From Lysobacteraceae bacterium NML07-0707 (GTDB taxonomy: Bacteria > Pseudomonadota > Gammaproteobacteria > Xanthomonadales > Xanthomonadaceae): DNA of 38,186 nt. Under the pieces are notes generated by a model, which saw only the letters and a list, made by a program, of their open reading frames with translations, had not been told where the DNA came from and searched no databases. Location of the stretch: positions 1 through 38,186 of the forward strand of contig NWQT01000035.1 of assembly GCA_002798295.1 (NCBI GenBank), written 5' to 3'. A program made the translations under genes and the position numbers. Below are positions 16,906-25,897 of the stretch, one piece after another. The number at the start of each line of letters is the position of its first letter. Position 1 is the stretch's first letter.

Positions 16906-18338
16906 GCAATTCCTTTTTGTTCTACGACCTGGAAACCTTTGGCGCTGACCCGCGCAGCAGCCGCATTGCCCAGTTCGCGGCGATTCGCACCGATGAGCAT
17001 CTCGACATCATCGAAGACCCGGTCGATTTCTTCATCCAGCCAGCCCCCGACTTCCTGCCCTCACCCGAAGCGACGCTGATTACCCACATCCTGCCACAGC
17101 AGGCGCGCCGCGACGGGCTGCTGGAAGCCGAGGCGATGGCGCGCATCTGCGAGGAAATGTCCCGCCCCGGTACCTGCACACTGGGCTACAACTCGCTGCG
17201 CTTTGACGATGAATTCATCCGCTTTGGCCTGTACCGCAATTTTCACGATGCCTACGAGCGCGAATGGCGCAACGGCAATTCGCGCTGGGATTTGCTGGAC
17301 GTGGTGCGCTTGGCACACGCGCTGCGCCCGGAAGGCATCATCTGGCGCGCACGTGAGGACGGCCAGGGCACCAGCTTCAAATTGGAGCATCTGGCCGAGG
17401 ACAATGGCTTGCGCGAAGGCATGGCGCACGAAGCGCTCTCGGATGTGCGCGCACTGATTGGCCTTGCCCGGCAGCTGAAAAACGCCCAGCCCAAGCTCTG
17501 GGACTACGCGCTTGGTGCGCGCGACAAGCGCCGCATGCTGCAACTGCTGAACCCGCTGGCCATGCCGCTGCTGCTGCATGTTTCGCAGCGCTTTGCCGCC
17601 AGCCGCCTGTGTGCCGCGCCGGTTATCGTGCTGGCACAGCATCCGTATATCGACAACCGGGTGATTGCCTTCGACCTGATGCAGGACATCGAACCGCTGC
17701 TCAACCTGCCTGCCGAAACCATTGCCGAACGGCTCTACACCCCGCGCGAAGCGCTGACTGAAGGGCAAGCGCGCATCGCGCTCAAGGAAATCCATGCCAA
17801 CCGCTGCCCGATGCTGGTGGATTTTGCCCACCTGCGCGCAGCCGACTTTGAGCGACTGGCCATCGACCCAGCACTTGTGCAGGCACGTGCTGCACACCTG
17901 CGTCAGCATGGCGCGGAACTGGCCGAAAAAATGCGCCGCGTGTTCGCCCAAAAGCGTGAATTTGCCGCCAGCGATGCCGATGGCGCCCTGTATGACGGTT
18001 TCATCTCACCGCATGACAAACGCCTGATGACGCAAGTACGCGCAACCCCGCCCGAAAAACTCACGGGCAGCGGCATCCAGTTCCGCGATGCGCGCCTGGA
18101 TGAGTTGCTGTTTCGCTACCGTGCCCGCAACTGGCCGCACAGCCTCAATTTTGAAGAACAAGCCCGCTGGTATGACTTCCGCCGTGAGCGCCTACTCTCG
18201 GGCACGCCTTCGGCACTGGATGAATATCGCGCGCAAATCGAGGAGCTTGCCCGCGCGCGCCAGGACGACGAAAACGCCCTGAACCTGCTCCAGCACCTGC
18301 GCGCCTTTGGCAATGAACTGGAAGCGGAGATCAGCTGA
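16902..18338 (+). CDS. sbcB: Exodeoxyribonuclease I
   Basis: DEDDh 3'-5' single-strand DNA exonuclease involved in recombination and mismatch repair; 478 aa, as in E. coli. ExoI begins with FLFYDLETFGADPR (first acidic pair D and E). GYNSLRFDDEFIRFGLYRNF gives the next aspartates, and HEALSDVRALIGLAR has the His and last Asp. The SH3-like and C-terminal helical parts follow, with YDGFISPHDKRLM and LLFRYRARNWPHSL. It overlaps kmo by 4 nt and the DUF2461 gene by 1 nt. It therefore appears to be transcribed with the kynurenine genes although the functions are unrelated. Confidence 0.96.
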   Translation: MSNSFLFYDLETFGADPRSSRIAQFAAIRTDEHLDIIEDPVDFFIQPAPDFLPSPEATLITHILPQQARRDGLLEAEAMARICEEMSRPGTCTLGYNSLRFDDEFIRFGLYRNFHDAYEREWRNGNSRWDLLDVVRLAHALRPEGIIWRAREDGQGTSFKLEHLAEDNGLREGMAHEALSDVRALIGLARQLKNAQPKLWDYALGARDKRRMLQLLNPLAMPLLLHVSQRFAASRLCAAPVIVLAQHPYIDNRVIAFDLMQDIEPLLNLPAETIAERLYTPREALTEGQARIALKEIHANRCPMLVDFAHLRAADFERLAIDPALVQARAAHLRQHGAELAEKMRRVFAQKREFAASDADGALYDGFISPHDKRLMTQVRATPPEKLTGSGIQFRDARLDELLFRYRARNWPHSLNFEEQARWYDFRRERLLSGTPSALDEYRAQIEELARARQDDENALNLLQHLRAFGNELEAEIS

Positions 18339-19024
18339 TGCGCCCTTATTTCACACAGCAGAGCCTTGCCTTCCTGCACAAGCTCGCCGCCAACAACCGC
18401 CGCGAATGGTTCCAGACGCACAAGGACGACTACCAGCGCCATGTGCGCGAGCCGTTCCAGCAGCTGCTGGCCGACCTGATTGTGCCGCTTGCCGCCATCA
18501 GCCCGCATTTTCGTGCTGACCCCAAGCCCGTGGGCGGCTCACTGTTCCGCATCTACCGCGATACCCGCTATGCCAGCGACAAATCGCCCTACAAACCCTG
18601 GCAGGGTGCGCAGCTTTTCCACGAACGCCGCAGACAAGTCACCGCGCCTGCGTTTTATCTGCATCTTGAGCCGGGGGAAAGTTTCATCGGTGCCGGACTT
18701 TGGCATCCGCCCACTGAAGTACAGCGGCATATCCGCCAGTTCATCTTTGAAAACCCGGAAAGCTGGGCGCGCGCTGCCCATGCCCCGACACTGCGGGAAA
18801 ACTTCCAAAGCTATAGTGAGGACATGCTGAAAAGACCACCGGCAGGCTTTCCGGCAGACTTCCGCTTTATCGACGACCTGCGCCAGCGCAGTTTCGTGCT
18901 GAGCCGCGCACTTGACGATGCCCAGATGACTTCCGCAGACCTGCTGGAAACTGTTGTCCATAACCTTGAGCAACTTGCCGCGTTTGTTGACTACCTCTGC
19001 GCCGCACTGGATTTGGAGTTTTAA
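18338..19024 (+). CDS. DUF2461 domain protein
   Basis: 228 residues of the DUF2461 family, whose function is unknown. Recognisable parts are NNRREWFQTHKDDYQRHVREPF near the start, GGSLFRIYRDTRYASDKSPY (the most conserved block), and FYLHLEPGESFIGAGLWHP. No signal peptide or membrane segment is seen. Its ATG overlaps the sbcB stop by one base (TGATG), so it is the last gene of the can-nbaC-kynU-kmo-sbcB operon. Its TAA overlaps the stop of the convergent nucleotidase gene in the palindrome TTAA (19021-19024), leaving no room for a separate terminator. Confidence 0.88.
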   Translation: MRPYFTQQSLAFLHKLAANNRREWFQTHKDDYQRHVREPFQQLLADLIVPLAAISPHFRADPKPVGGSLFRIYRDTRYASDKSPYKPWQGAQLFHERRRQVTAPAFYLHLEPGESFIGAGLWHPPTEVQRHIRQFIFENPESWARAAHAPTLRENFQSYSEDMLKRPPAGFPADFRFIDDLRQRSFVLSRALDDAQMTSADLLETVVHNLEQLAAFVDYLCAALDLEF

Positions 19025-19932
19025 TCCATATTCGCAACGCCATGCGGCACGTGCCCGGCTGCCACATGACGGCGGGCAGAGTCGATATTGTGGCGGCTAT
19101 CGTCAAAGAAAATATCCGCGCCGAAAGCCTCAAGAAACGCCCCCTTGTCGCGTCCGCCAAGAAACAGCGCCTCGTCCAGGCGCACGCCCCATTGCCGCAG
19201 GGTACGAATCACCCGCTCATGCGCCGGTGCCGAGCGCGCAGTGACCAGCGCGGTGCGAATCGGTGCGTTTTCATCGGCCGGATACGCCTGCTGCAAATCA
19301 TGCAATGCCTGCAAAAAACCACGAAATGGCCCGCCGGAGAGCGGCTCATGGGCACGTTCGCGCTCATGCCGGCCAAAAGCCTCCACCCCCTGCTCACGCG
19401 AAACCCGCTCGCTTTCATCGCCAAAAATCACCGCATCGCCGTCGAAGGCAATGCGCAACTGGTCTTGCCGCGATTCCGGCGCACGCGCTGGCAGAATGGT
19501 CGCCGCCCCAATCCCCGCCTCCAGCGCCCGGCGTACTGATTCAGGATTGGCCGACAGGAACAACTGTGCCCCGAACGGCTTGATATACGGCCATACCGGT
19601 GCCCCGGAAGTGAGCGTGGCACGGCGGATGGCCAGGCCATGATGCTGGAAAGAATTGAAGATGCGAAGGCCGGTATCGGCAGAATTGCGTGAAAGCAGAA
19701 TTACCTCGATACGCGGATTGTCTGCCAGCGGATCGGGATTGAGCGCCAGCAATTTTTTCACCAGCGGGAAAGCAATCCCCGGTGCCAGTGGCTCGTCCTC
19801 GTGCTCGCGCTGATAGGCGCTGAAGGCCGCTACACCCTCACGCTCGAACAAGCGGTGACTGTCCTCCATGTCGAACAGTGCACGCGCAGTGATGGCCACA
19901 ATCAACGGACGGGATTCTTGATTCATTTCCAT
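19021..19932 (-). CDS. Cytosolic 5'-nucleotidase (5'-nucleotidase I-like family)
   Basis: 303 residues resembling the NT5C1-type family that removes phosphate from nucleoside monophosphates. Characteristic stretches are IVAITARALFDMEDSH at the N-terminus, then PLVKKLLALN, VILLSRNSADTGLRIFNS and LTSGAPVWPYIKPFGAQLFL. FDGDAVIFGDESERV and FDDSRHNIDSARR carry the acidic residues expected for a HAD-like phosphatase. The start at 19932 is the first ATG; a second ATG two codons on is possible. It converges on the DUF2461 gene, the two stop codons sharing TTAA. About 90 bp upstream separate it from the small membrane ORF. Confidence 0.88.
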   Translation of the reverse strand: MEMNQESRPLIVAITARALFDMEDSHRLFEREGVAAFSAYQREHEDEPLAPGIAFPLVKKLLALNPDPLADNPRIEVILLSRNSADTGLRIFNSFQHHGLAIRRATLTSGAPVWPYIKPFGAQLFLSANPESVRRALEAGIGAATILPARAPESRQDQLRIAFDGDAVIFGDESERVSREQGVEAFGRHERERAHEPLSGGPFRGFLQALHDLQQAYPADENAPIRTALVTARSAPAHERVIRTLRQWGVRLDEALFLGGRDKGAFLEAFGADIFFDDSRHNIDSARRHVAAGHVPHGVANMD

Positions 19933-20025
19933 ATTGAAAGCATGACAGAAGCCAATATCAAATACTGCGATTCATACCAATATCCGATTTTCTCCAGCCA
20001 TTGCCTTGAATATATATGATTGACG

Positions 20026-20178
20026 TCATGGCAGCGGCCAGCCAAACACGCTGGCAAAGAAGAAATAGGCCATGCCCGCCAGTAACAGCCACAGGCTGAT
20101 TTTCAGCGCCATGCTGACCACTTTGATCGCCATCCATAACACTGCGATGGCGAACAATATCCAAATCCATTCGCTCAT
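20026..20178 (-). CDS. Small hydrophobic membrane protein, 50 aa
   Basis: It starts MSEWIWILFAIAVLWMAIKV and is hydrophobic almost throughout, with two probable membrane segments (about residues 4-20 and 28-45). It ends FASVFGWPLP. Its ATG overlaps the trhO stop as ATGA (20175-20178), which strongly supports real, coupled translation. No known family is recognised. It is co-directional with and downstream of trhO and lies ahead of the nucleotidase gene. Confidence 0.65.
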   Translation of the reverse strand: MSEWIWILFAIAVLWMAIKVVSMALKISLWLLLAGMAYFFFASVFGWPLP

Positions 20179-20942
20179 GGCTGCGACGGCGAGGGCAACG
20201 CGGCCACCGGCTCATCACGCAGCGGCTTGAGCTCCGGGTCAAGGGCAACGCGCTCATCGAACACGAAGCAGCCGCCCTGATAGCCGAAGCCGCCGACTTC
20301 TTCAAAATATTTCAGGATGCCGCCTTCGAGCTGCAACACGTTATCGAGGCCTATCTGATTCATCCACGGAACGGCTTTTTCGCAGCGGATGCCGCCGGTG
20401 CAAAAACTCACCACGGTGGCATCCTGCAACTGCTCGCGGATGGCCTCCACGGCTTCGGGCAAGTCGTTGAAATTGTCGATCGGCAAGGTCAGCGCATTGG
20501 CAAAGGTGCCGTAGCGGATTTCTTCGCGGTTGCGGGTATCGAGCAGCAGCAGCGGTTTGCCGGCATCGTCATGACCGTTCTCAATCCAGCGCGCCAGAGT
20601 TTTGGCATCCACATCCGGGGCACGGTTTTCCCCCACGCCCGCCGGGCGGCCTGCAAATGGCACGATTTCGCGCTTTTGCTTGATTTTCAGCCGGGCAAAG
20701 GGCACATGCTGGCTCCAGCTTTCCTTGGCAGTGACTGCGGCAAAACGTGCGTCCTGGCGCAGCCAGGCCAGAAAGCCGCGCACCTGATCAGGTGCACCTG
20801 CAAGAAACATGTTGATGCCCTCGCCTGCCACCAGAATGGTGCCGCGCAACTCATGCGACTGGCAGGCGCTGCGAAGTGTTGCCGCAAGCGCGGCCACATC
20901 ATCAATCGGCACGAAGTGATAGGCGGCAATATTCAGAATCAC
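20175..20942 (-). CDS. trhO: tRNA uridine-34 5-hydroxylase TrhO (rhodanese family)
   Basis: 255-residue YceA-type protein that hydroxylates wobble uridine in tRNA. An N-terminal acylphosphatase-like domain (NIAAYHFVPIDDVAALAATL then GTILVAGEGINMFLAG) is followed by a rhodanese domain. The rhodanese domain has LLLDTRNREEIRYGTF and the active-site loop VSFCTGGIRCEKAVPWM. GGFGYQGGCFVFDERV closes the domain as in the family. The C-terminus lacks the longer cysteine-rich tail of some homologues. It lies 2 bp after the aminopeptidase stop and overlaps the 50-aa membrane ORF, forming a lap-trhO-small ORF unit. Confidence 0.93.
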   Translation of the reverse strand: MILNIAAYHFVPIDDVAALAATLRSACQSHELRGTILVAGEGINMFLAGAPDQVRGFLAWLRQDARFAAVTAKESWSQHVPFARLKIKQKREIVPFAGRPAGVGENRAPDVDAKTLARWIENGHDDAGKPLLLLDTRNREEIRYGTFANALTLPIDNFNDLPEAVEAIREQLQDATVVSFCTGGIRCEKAVPWMNQIGLDNVLQLEGGILKYFEEVGGFGYQGGCFVFDERVALDPELKPLRDEPVAALPSPSQP

Positions 20943-20944
20943 GC

Positions 20945-22477
20945 TTATTTACCCTGATGATGGTCGCGCACGAACTGGTCGAACAGCAATACGCCAAACC
21001 CGGTGGCGCCTGCGGGCGAAGTCGGCTTGCCGCCGGACTCAATCCAGGCCATGCCCGCCATGTCCACATGCGCCCACGGTGTGCCACGGGCAACCCATTC
21101 ACCCAGGAACCAGGCCGCCGTGCCGGAGCCGGGACGGCCACCGCCATTGCGCATGTCGGCAATGGGTGAAGCCAGCATCGGCCCATAGCTGTCCAGCAGC
21201 GGCATGCGCCATACCCAGTTGCCGGAATTCTGGCCGGACTGGTACAGCTGGCTGGCGAGCGCGTCATCACGGCTGAACAGCCCGGCGTAATCATTGCCAA
21301 GCGCAGTGACGATGCTGCCAGTCAAGGTGGCGATATCAATGATGACCTTGGGCTTGTCCTGGCGCTGCACATACCAGAGCGCATCCACCAGCACCATGCG
21401 GCCTTCGGCATCGGTGCTCATCACCTCGAAGGTTTTGCCGGAGGCGGTACGAATCACATCCCCGGGACGGTCGGCCGTGCCCGAAGGCATGTTTTCCGCC
21501 AGCGCCGCCACCGCCACGGCATTCACCGGCGCACGCCGTCCGGCCAGCGCCAGCACTGCGGCGGTGGAAGCGGCCGCCCCGGCCATGTCGTACTTCATCT
21601 TCCACATGCCGTCATTGCCCTTGATGGAAATGCCGCCACTGTCAAAGGTGATGCCCTTGCCGACAAAGGCCAGCGGCGCATCGCCTGCGCGGCCGCCGTT
21701 ATAGCGCAGCAGCAACATGCGTGGCGGCCGGGCGCTGCCCTGCCCCACGGAGAGCATGCCGCCCATGCCGAGCTTTTCCATGGCCGCCACGTCCAGCACT
21801 TCCAGCGTCACCGGCAAGCCACGCGCCTGCTCGCGCACGCGCTCCACGAATGATTCCGGGTAGATGGCATTGGCAGGCTCGGTGATGAGGTCACGGGCAA
21901 AATTCACCGCCCGGGCAACCGGCTGCCATTCACGCTGCCACTGCGCCGCCGCTGCACGTCCTGCCGGCGTGCGAATCAGCACTTCGCCCGTGACCGGCTT
22001 GCTATTGCTCTTGTATTGGTCAAAACGATATTGACCCAGCGCCACCCCCATCGCCAATTGCGAAGCGGCATCGTCTTCATTGCCGCCCCAATACAGATTG
22101 ACCGGCTGCGCGGAAGCGCTGCTGGCAAAATGCTGTGCCACCGCGCCGCCAACATCGCGCAGGGCAAGCGCATCGGGGCTGTCTTTGCCCATGCCAACCA
22201 GCAGCACGCGCTCATAGCTGGCAAGTCCCGGCAAGTCCAGCTTGCTGCCCTTGTCGCCCTTGAAGCCGGCTGCTGTTGCCGCACGCCGCAATGCCCCCTG
22301 GCTGGCGGCATCGAGCGCATCAAAATCACGCCCGGCAAGCCCCTCGGCCACGGCAATCGCCAGCACGCCCCGCTCAGGCAAGGTCGCCTCCTCAAACACA
22401 AGGCTGCGCTGCGCCTTGGCATCAACAGGCAGAAGCAGGGCAAAAGGCAGGGCGAGCGTAACAAGCCAGCGAGACAT
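20945..22477 (-). CDS. M17 leucyl aminopeptidase with signal peptide
   Basis: Two-metal aminopeptidase that removes N-terminal residues from peptides; 510 aa. The usual PepA core is complete: FVGKGITFDSGGISIKG (metal lysine and aspartate), KYDMAGAA, and STDAEGRMVLVDALWY. GSIVTALGNDYAGLF and HVDMAGMAW also match. Unlike the classical cytoplasmic PepA, it begins MSRWLVTLALPFALLLPVDA, a clear signal peptide ending near AKA. The enzyme should therefore act in the periplasm or outside. The ATG at 22477 was chosen for that reason; longer upstream reading is not conserved-looking. It is followed by trhO after 2 bp. Confidence 0.93.
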   Translation of the reverse strand: MSRWLVTLALPFALLLPVDAKAQRSLVFEEATLPERGVLAIAVAEGLAGRDFDALDAASQGALRRAATAAGFKGDKGSKLDLPGLASYERVLLVGMGKDSPDALALRDVGGAVAQHFASSASAQPVNLYWGGNEDDAASQLAMGVALGQYRFDQYKSNSKPVTGEVLIRTPAGRAAAAQWQREWQPVARAVNFARDLITEPANAIYPESFVERVREQARGLPVTLEVLDVAAMEKLGMGGMLSVGQGSARPPRMLLLRYNGGRAGDAPLAFVGKGITFDSGGISIKGNDGMWKMKYDMAGAAASTAAVLALAGRRAPVNAVAVAALAENMPSGTADRPGDVIRTASGKTFEVMSTDAEGRMVLVDALWYVQRQDKPKVIIDIATLTGSIVTALGNDYAGLFSRDDALASQLYQSGQNSGNWVWRMPLLDSYGPMLASPIADMRNGGGRPGSGTAAWFLGEWVARGTPWAHVDMAGMAWIESGGKPTSPAGATGFGVLLFDQFVRDHHQGK

Positions 22478-22586
22478 GGCAACTCCGTAATCTGTGGATA
22501 TCAAACCGGTAATGATAACGGCCTGCCATGGCGCTGCGCTTGGAGCCTGGTCGCAAACTCTTGCTACATAGGCAGCAATACTGGAG

Positions 22587-23546
22587 TTAACGACAATCTG
22601 GCGCTGCCGCGCATTGCGTAAACAGCCAGCGGATACCGTCAAGCAGGGCATGGACTGCCACGGTTCCGTGGGTTTGTCCGGGATAAAGCTGGTATGCCAC
22701 CACTGCTTCTGCGCCTGCCTCGGTCTGCAAACGGTTGGCCACTTCGGCAGCGGCATCGACCATCTGCCGTTGCTGCAACATGGCCTCACGTGCCGGATTG
22801 GCAGGCAGGTGCGGTGCCAGCTTCTGCTCATATTCGCCTGCAGTGATGCGTACCACAATGGAATTACTGCCTTGTGCAAGTCGCTGGGCGAAGCCTGGAA
22901 AATCCTGCATCACCCGGCGCTGGTTCCACCAGATCGATGGGCTGGAAATCAGGTAGTTGCGAAAATCCCGGGGGGCGGTCAATAACTGGTGCAGCGCAAA
23001 CAAGCCGCCATAAGAATGTCCGAACAGGCTTTGTTGCTGTCGATTAACCGGGAATTCGCCAGCGATGGCTTCGCGCAGGCTGCCAGTCAAAAAGCGTGAA
23101 AACGCTTCAGCACCCCCAAAGCGCTGGCTGAGCCGGTCGCCGGTTTGCGCATAACTGGCCGAGGCCGGAGTGAAATCTTCAGCACGAGCCGACAAGTCCA
23201 GCAAACCGCCATTGTCATAGCCAATCCCCACCACCAGCATTGCGCTGGCCTGATGCTCAGCTGCGCGCATATGCATGCCCTGCGCCAACAAGGCGGCCAG
23301 CGGAAATAAACCATCACCATCGAGCACATACAGCACCGGATAGCCATTGGCCGGCGGCTGGCCTATCGCTGCGACCTGGATACGGTAATTGCGCCCAGTT
23401 TCATTGGCGTGGACAACCCGCTCCCTGGCGCCAATCAACCGTGCCGGCTGCCAACCGGCAAGCAGCTCATCCGCCTGTGCCTTGGCCGCAGCCAGCAGCA
23501 GCACACAGGCAAGCACGGCGTTGCCATAACGCTGGAAAAAACGCAT
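22587..23546 (-). CDS. Secreted alpha/beta-hydrolase, siderophore-esterase-like
   Basis: 319 residues with a signal peptide (MRFFQRYGNAVLACVLLLAA). The fold is that of the Fes/IroE esterases. LYVLDGDGLFPL lies near residue 75, the nucleophile elbow GHSYGGLFALHQLL comes mid-protein, and GQTHGTVAVHALL provides the likely catalytic histidine. FRNYLISSPSIWWN is typical of the group. It lies 57 bp after the TonB receptor gene on the same strand. The likely role is cutting an imported or bound ferric siderophore in the periplasm; the substrate is not shown. The start at 23546 precedes the signal sequence and an upstream ATG gives a non-signal-like extension. Confidence 0.85.
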   Translation of the reverse strand: MRFFQRYGNAVLACVLLLAAAKAQADELLAGWQPARLIGARERVVHANETGRNYRIQVAAIGQPPANGYPVLYVLDGDGLFPLAALLAQGMHMRAAEHQASAMLVVGIGYDNGGLLDLSARAEDFTPASASYAQTGDRLSQRFGGAEAFSRFLTGSLREAIAGEFPVNRQQQSLFGHSYGGLFALHQLLTAPRDFRNYLISSPSIWWNQRRVMQDFPGFAQRLAQGSNSIVVRITAGEYEQKLAPHLPANPAREAMLQQRQMVDAAAEVANRLQTEAGAEAVVAYQLYPGQTHGTVAVHALLDGIRWLFTQCAAAPDCR

Positions 23547-23603
23547 TGCATGACTCCTGAAAAACGACCTGCCGCAATAGCATTTGCGACAGGCCAAAGC
23601 GTT

Positions 23604-25823
23604 TTACCAACCCAAACGCAGGCTGGCGCTGATGGTGCGTCCCGTGCCGTAATAGCAGGACGCTGGCGAGGTACAAGTAGAGACATAGACCTTGTCTGCC
23701 AAATTGCTGACATTCACTGCAATCTGGCTGGAAAGCCCAGCGCTTGTACCCAGGTCATAACGAATTGCCGCATCCCAGAGCAGGAACGAGGGGATGACAA
23801 AGGCATTGCTGTTTTCACCATAGGCCTTGCCGTTATAGCGTGAGCCAGCAGCAAGGCTCAGCCCGCGCAAGCCACCGTGCTGGAAGGTGTAGTCCAGCCA
23901 CAAGGCAGCCGTCCAGTCCGCTACCTTGGGCAGATGCTTGCCAATATGCGCCGGATTGCCGCGCAATAGCTTGGAGCGCATCCGGGTGGCGGCACCGATG
24001 ATGCTGAATCCTTCCATTGGCGTGGCTCGGGCTTCAAACTCGATGCCGCGCACCTGCCCTTCTCCGCCCTGTACCTTGCAGCGCTCATTGCCTGTCAGCC
24101 CGCAGCTCATATGCGCCGGATTGGGATCATCCAGCAGGATATTTTGCTGGCGCAACTCATAGGCCGAAAGCGTAAACAGCCCATCGAAACTTCCGGGCTG
24201 GAACTTGACGCCGATTTCATGCTGCTTGCCGGTCACCGGCTTGAAGGCTTCGCCGTTATGACTCCAGCTGGCATCACGGTTGGCAGGCTGGAACGATTCG
24301 GCATAACTGTAATAAGGCGTCAGGCCATTGTCAGCGGCATACATCAGCCCGGCGCGGGCAGTGAATGCCTGACTTTTGACCTTGTTGGCAGCCTGATTGC
24401 GCACCATGCTGGTGCCGACCAGACGCCGGGTCAGGCTGGAAACATCATCATTCGTCCAGTCATAACGCCCCCCCACCGAAAAGCGCCAATTGCCTGCACT
24501 GAGCTGATCTTGCAAATACACGCCGCTCTGCCGGTTGAGTCCGCGCGCCGGCGACTCCATCTGCGCTACCGGCCCGCTGGCACCATAGCCGCTATATACC
24601 GGCGCAAAAATATCAATCGCAGGCGGATTGTTCATATGCAGACGTGAGCCGTGCCAGTCAGCTTTCTGCCAGTCCACCCCCAGCAGCAAGGTATGCTTCA
24701 GCGCGCCGGTATCGAACTGGCCGGTCAGGCGAGTATCGATAGTCTGACCGTCGGATTCGCCCGGCGCCATGATGGCGCGGCGATTCTGGGTACGGCCATC
24801 CGGTCGCAGTGCGCCCAGGGTAATTACGCCGCGATACAGGCTGTCCACATGGGTATGGCGGGCGCTTTGTGCCAACGTCCAGTTTTCGTTGAAGTCATGT
24901 TCAAAGAGCCAGCCGGCAGTCCATACCGTGCGGTTATAGGTATTCCAGTCCGGCTCGCCGATAAAAGTGCTGTTCTTCATGCGGCCATGAGCCGTCGGCA
25001 CCAGGGTGCCTGCCATCGGCAGAAACTGGTAAGTCGTACCGCCATGGTCTTGCTGATACATGCCCAGCAGGGTCAGGCGCGTGCTATCGGCGATTTGCAG
25101 GGTATAGCTCGGCGCAATAAACCAGCGCTGCCCCTGGCTGTGCTTGAGTTGCATCCGGCCATTGCGATACAGCCCCACCAGACGGAATAAATGACGGTTA
25201 TCGGCGCTGCCGCCCCCAAAATCAAAGGCTGCACTGTGCTGGGCATGCCCATCCAGGCCAAGGCGTATTACCTGCCGCTGTCCTGGCTGCGGTGTTTTGC
25301 TGACCTGGTTGACCATCCCGCCCGGCGCCATCTGCCCATACATCACCGCCGATGGACCTTTGAGCACCTCAACCCGCTCCAGATTCCAGCTATCGAACAT
25401 TGGACGGTTGAACTGGCTGCCCTGCGGCGCACGCATGCCGTCCAGGGTGACGTTATCGCCCCAGCTACCGGCATCAAAGCCTCGGATACTGAAATCATCG
25501 ACACGGTTATCAATGCCGGTGCTCTCATGACCGATACCGGCGATATAGCGCATGATTTCGTTGAGGTTTTGCGCACCGCGGGCATCCATTTCCTCACGGG
25601 CAATCACCGATACCGACTGCGCCGTTTCAGCAATCGGGGTGTCGGTTTTGGTCGCGCCCTGGGTATGCGTAACCGTGCGATAAGCCGTGACCTGCACCCG
25701 ATCCAGCAGCTGCGAATCATCTGAACGCTGACTGGCAATCGCCATAGGCGACGCAAGGCTACTGGCAATAGCCAGGAAAAGCATGGAACGGCCACGAGCC
25801 GTGGAGGCAGGAGTGAATGCCAT
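23604..25823 (-). CDS. TonB-dependent siderophore receptor
   Basis: Outer-membrane receptor of 739 residues. The signal peptide ends near AIASQ, followed by a TonB-box-like stretch DRVQVTAYR. The plug domain holds AETAQSVSVIAREEMDARGA, then DDFSIRGFD and LERVEVLKGPSAVMYGQMAPGG. A beta-barrel completes the protein and ends in a terminal tryptophan (SLRLGW). No extra N-terminal signalling domain precedes the plug, so it should not drive a sigma/anti-sigma relay. GGAG 6-7 nt upstream supports the ATG at 25823. The upstream Fur-like site and the esterase-like gene downstream fit iron-siderophore import; the plug looks closest to the FhuA/FpvA-type hydroxamate group, which is only a guess at the ligand. 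Confidence 0.93.
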   Translation of the reverse strand: MAFTPASTARGRSMLFLAIASSLASPMAIASQRSDDSQLLDRVQVTAYRTVTHTQGATKTDTPIAETAQSVSVIAREEMDARGAQNLNEIMRYIAGIGHESTGIDNRVDDFSIRGFDAGSWGDNVTLDGMRAPQGSQFNRPMFDSWNLERVEVLKGPSAVMYGQMAPGGMVNQVSKTPQPGQRQVIRLGLDGHAQHSAAFDFGGGSADNRHLFRLVGLYRNGRMQLKHSQGQRWFIAPSYTLQIADSTRLTLLGMYQQDHGGTTYQFLPMAGTLVPTAHGRMKNSTFIGEPDWNTYNRTVWTAGWLFEHDFNENWTLAQSARHTHVDSLYRGVITLGALRPDGRTQNRRAIMAPGESDGQTIDTRLTGQFDTGALKHTLLLGVDWQKADWHGSRLHMNNPPAIDIFAPVYSGYGASGPVAQMESPARGLNRQSGVYLQDQLSAGNWRFSVGGRYDWTNDDVSSLTRRLVGTSMVRNQAANKVKSQAFTARAGLMYAADNGLTPYYSYAESFQPANRDASWSHNGEAFKPVTGKQHEIGVKFQPGSFDGLFTLSAYELRQQNILLDDPNPAHMSCGLTGNERCKVQGGEGQVRGIEFEARATPMEGFSIIGAATRMRSKLLRGNPAHIGKHLPKVADWTAALWLDYTFQHGGLRGLSLAAGSRYNGKAYGENSNAFVIPSFLLWDAAIRYDLGTSAGLSSQIAVNVSNLADKVYVSTCTSPASCYYGTGRTISASLRLGW

Positions 25824-25869
25824 GAAATTCTCCAGAACACAGGGAATTACCCTCACCCTCCCTACAATT

Positions 25870-25888
25870 GAGAATGAGAATAATAATT
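25870..25888 (-). promoter_or_regulatory. Fur-box-like operator
   Basis: GAGAATGAGAATAATAATT on the plus strand matches the 19-bp Fur consensus GATAATGATAATCATTATC at 14 positions. It lies 47 bp before the receptor start codon. It fits iron-dependent repression of the receptor and esterase genes. Confidence 0.75.
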
Positions 25889-25897
25889 AAAATTGAA

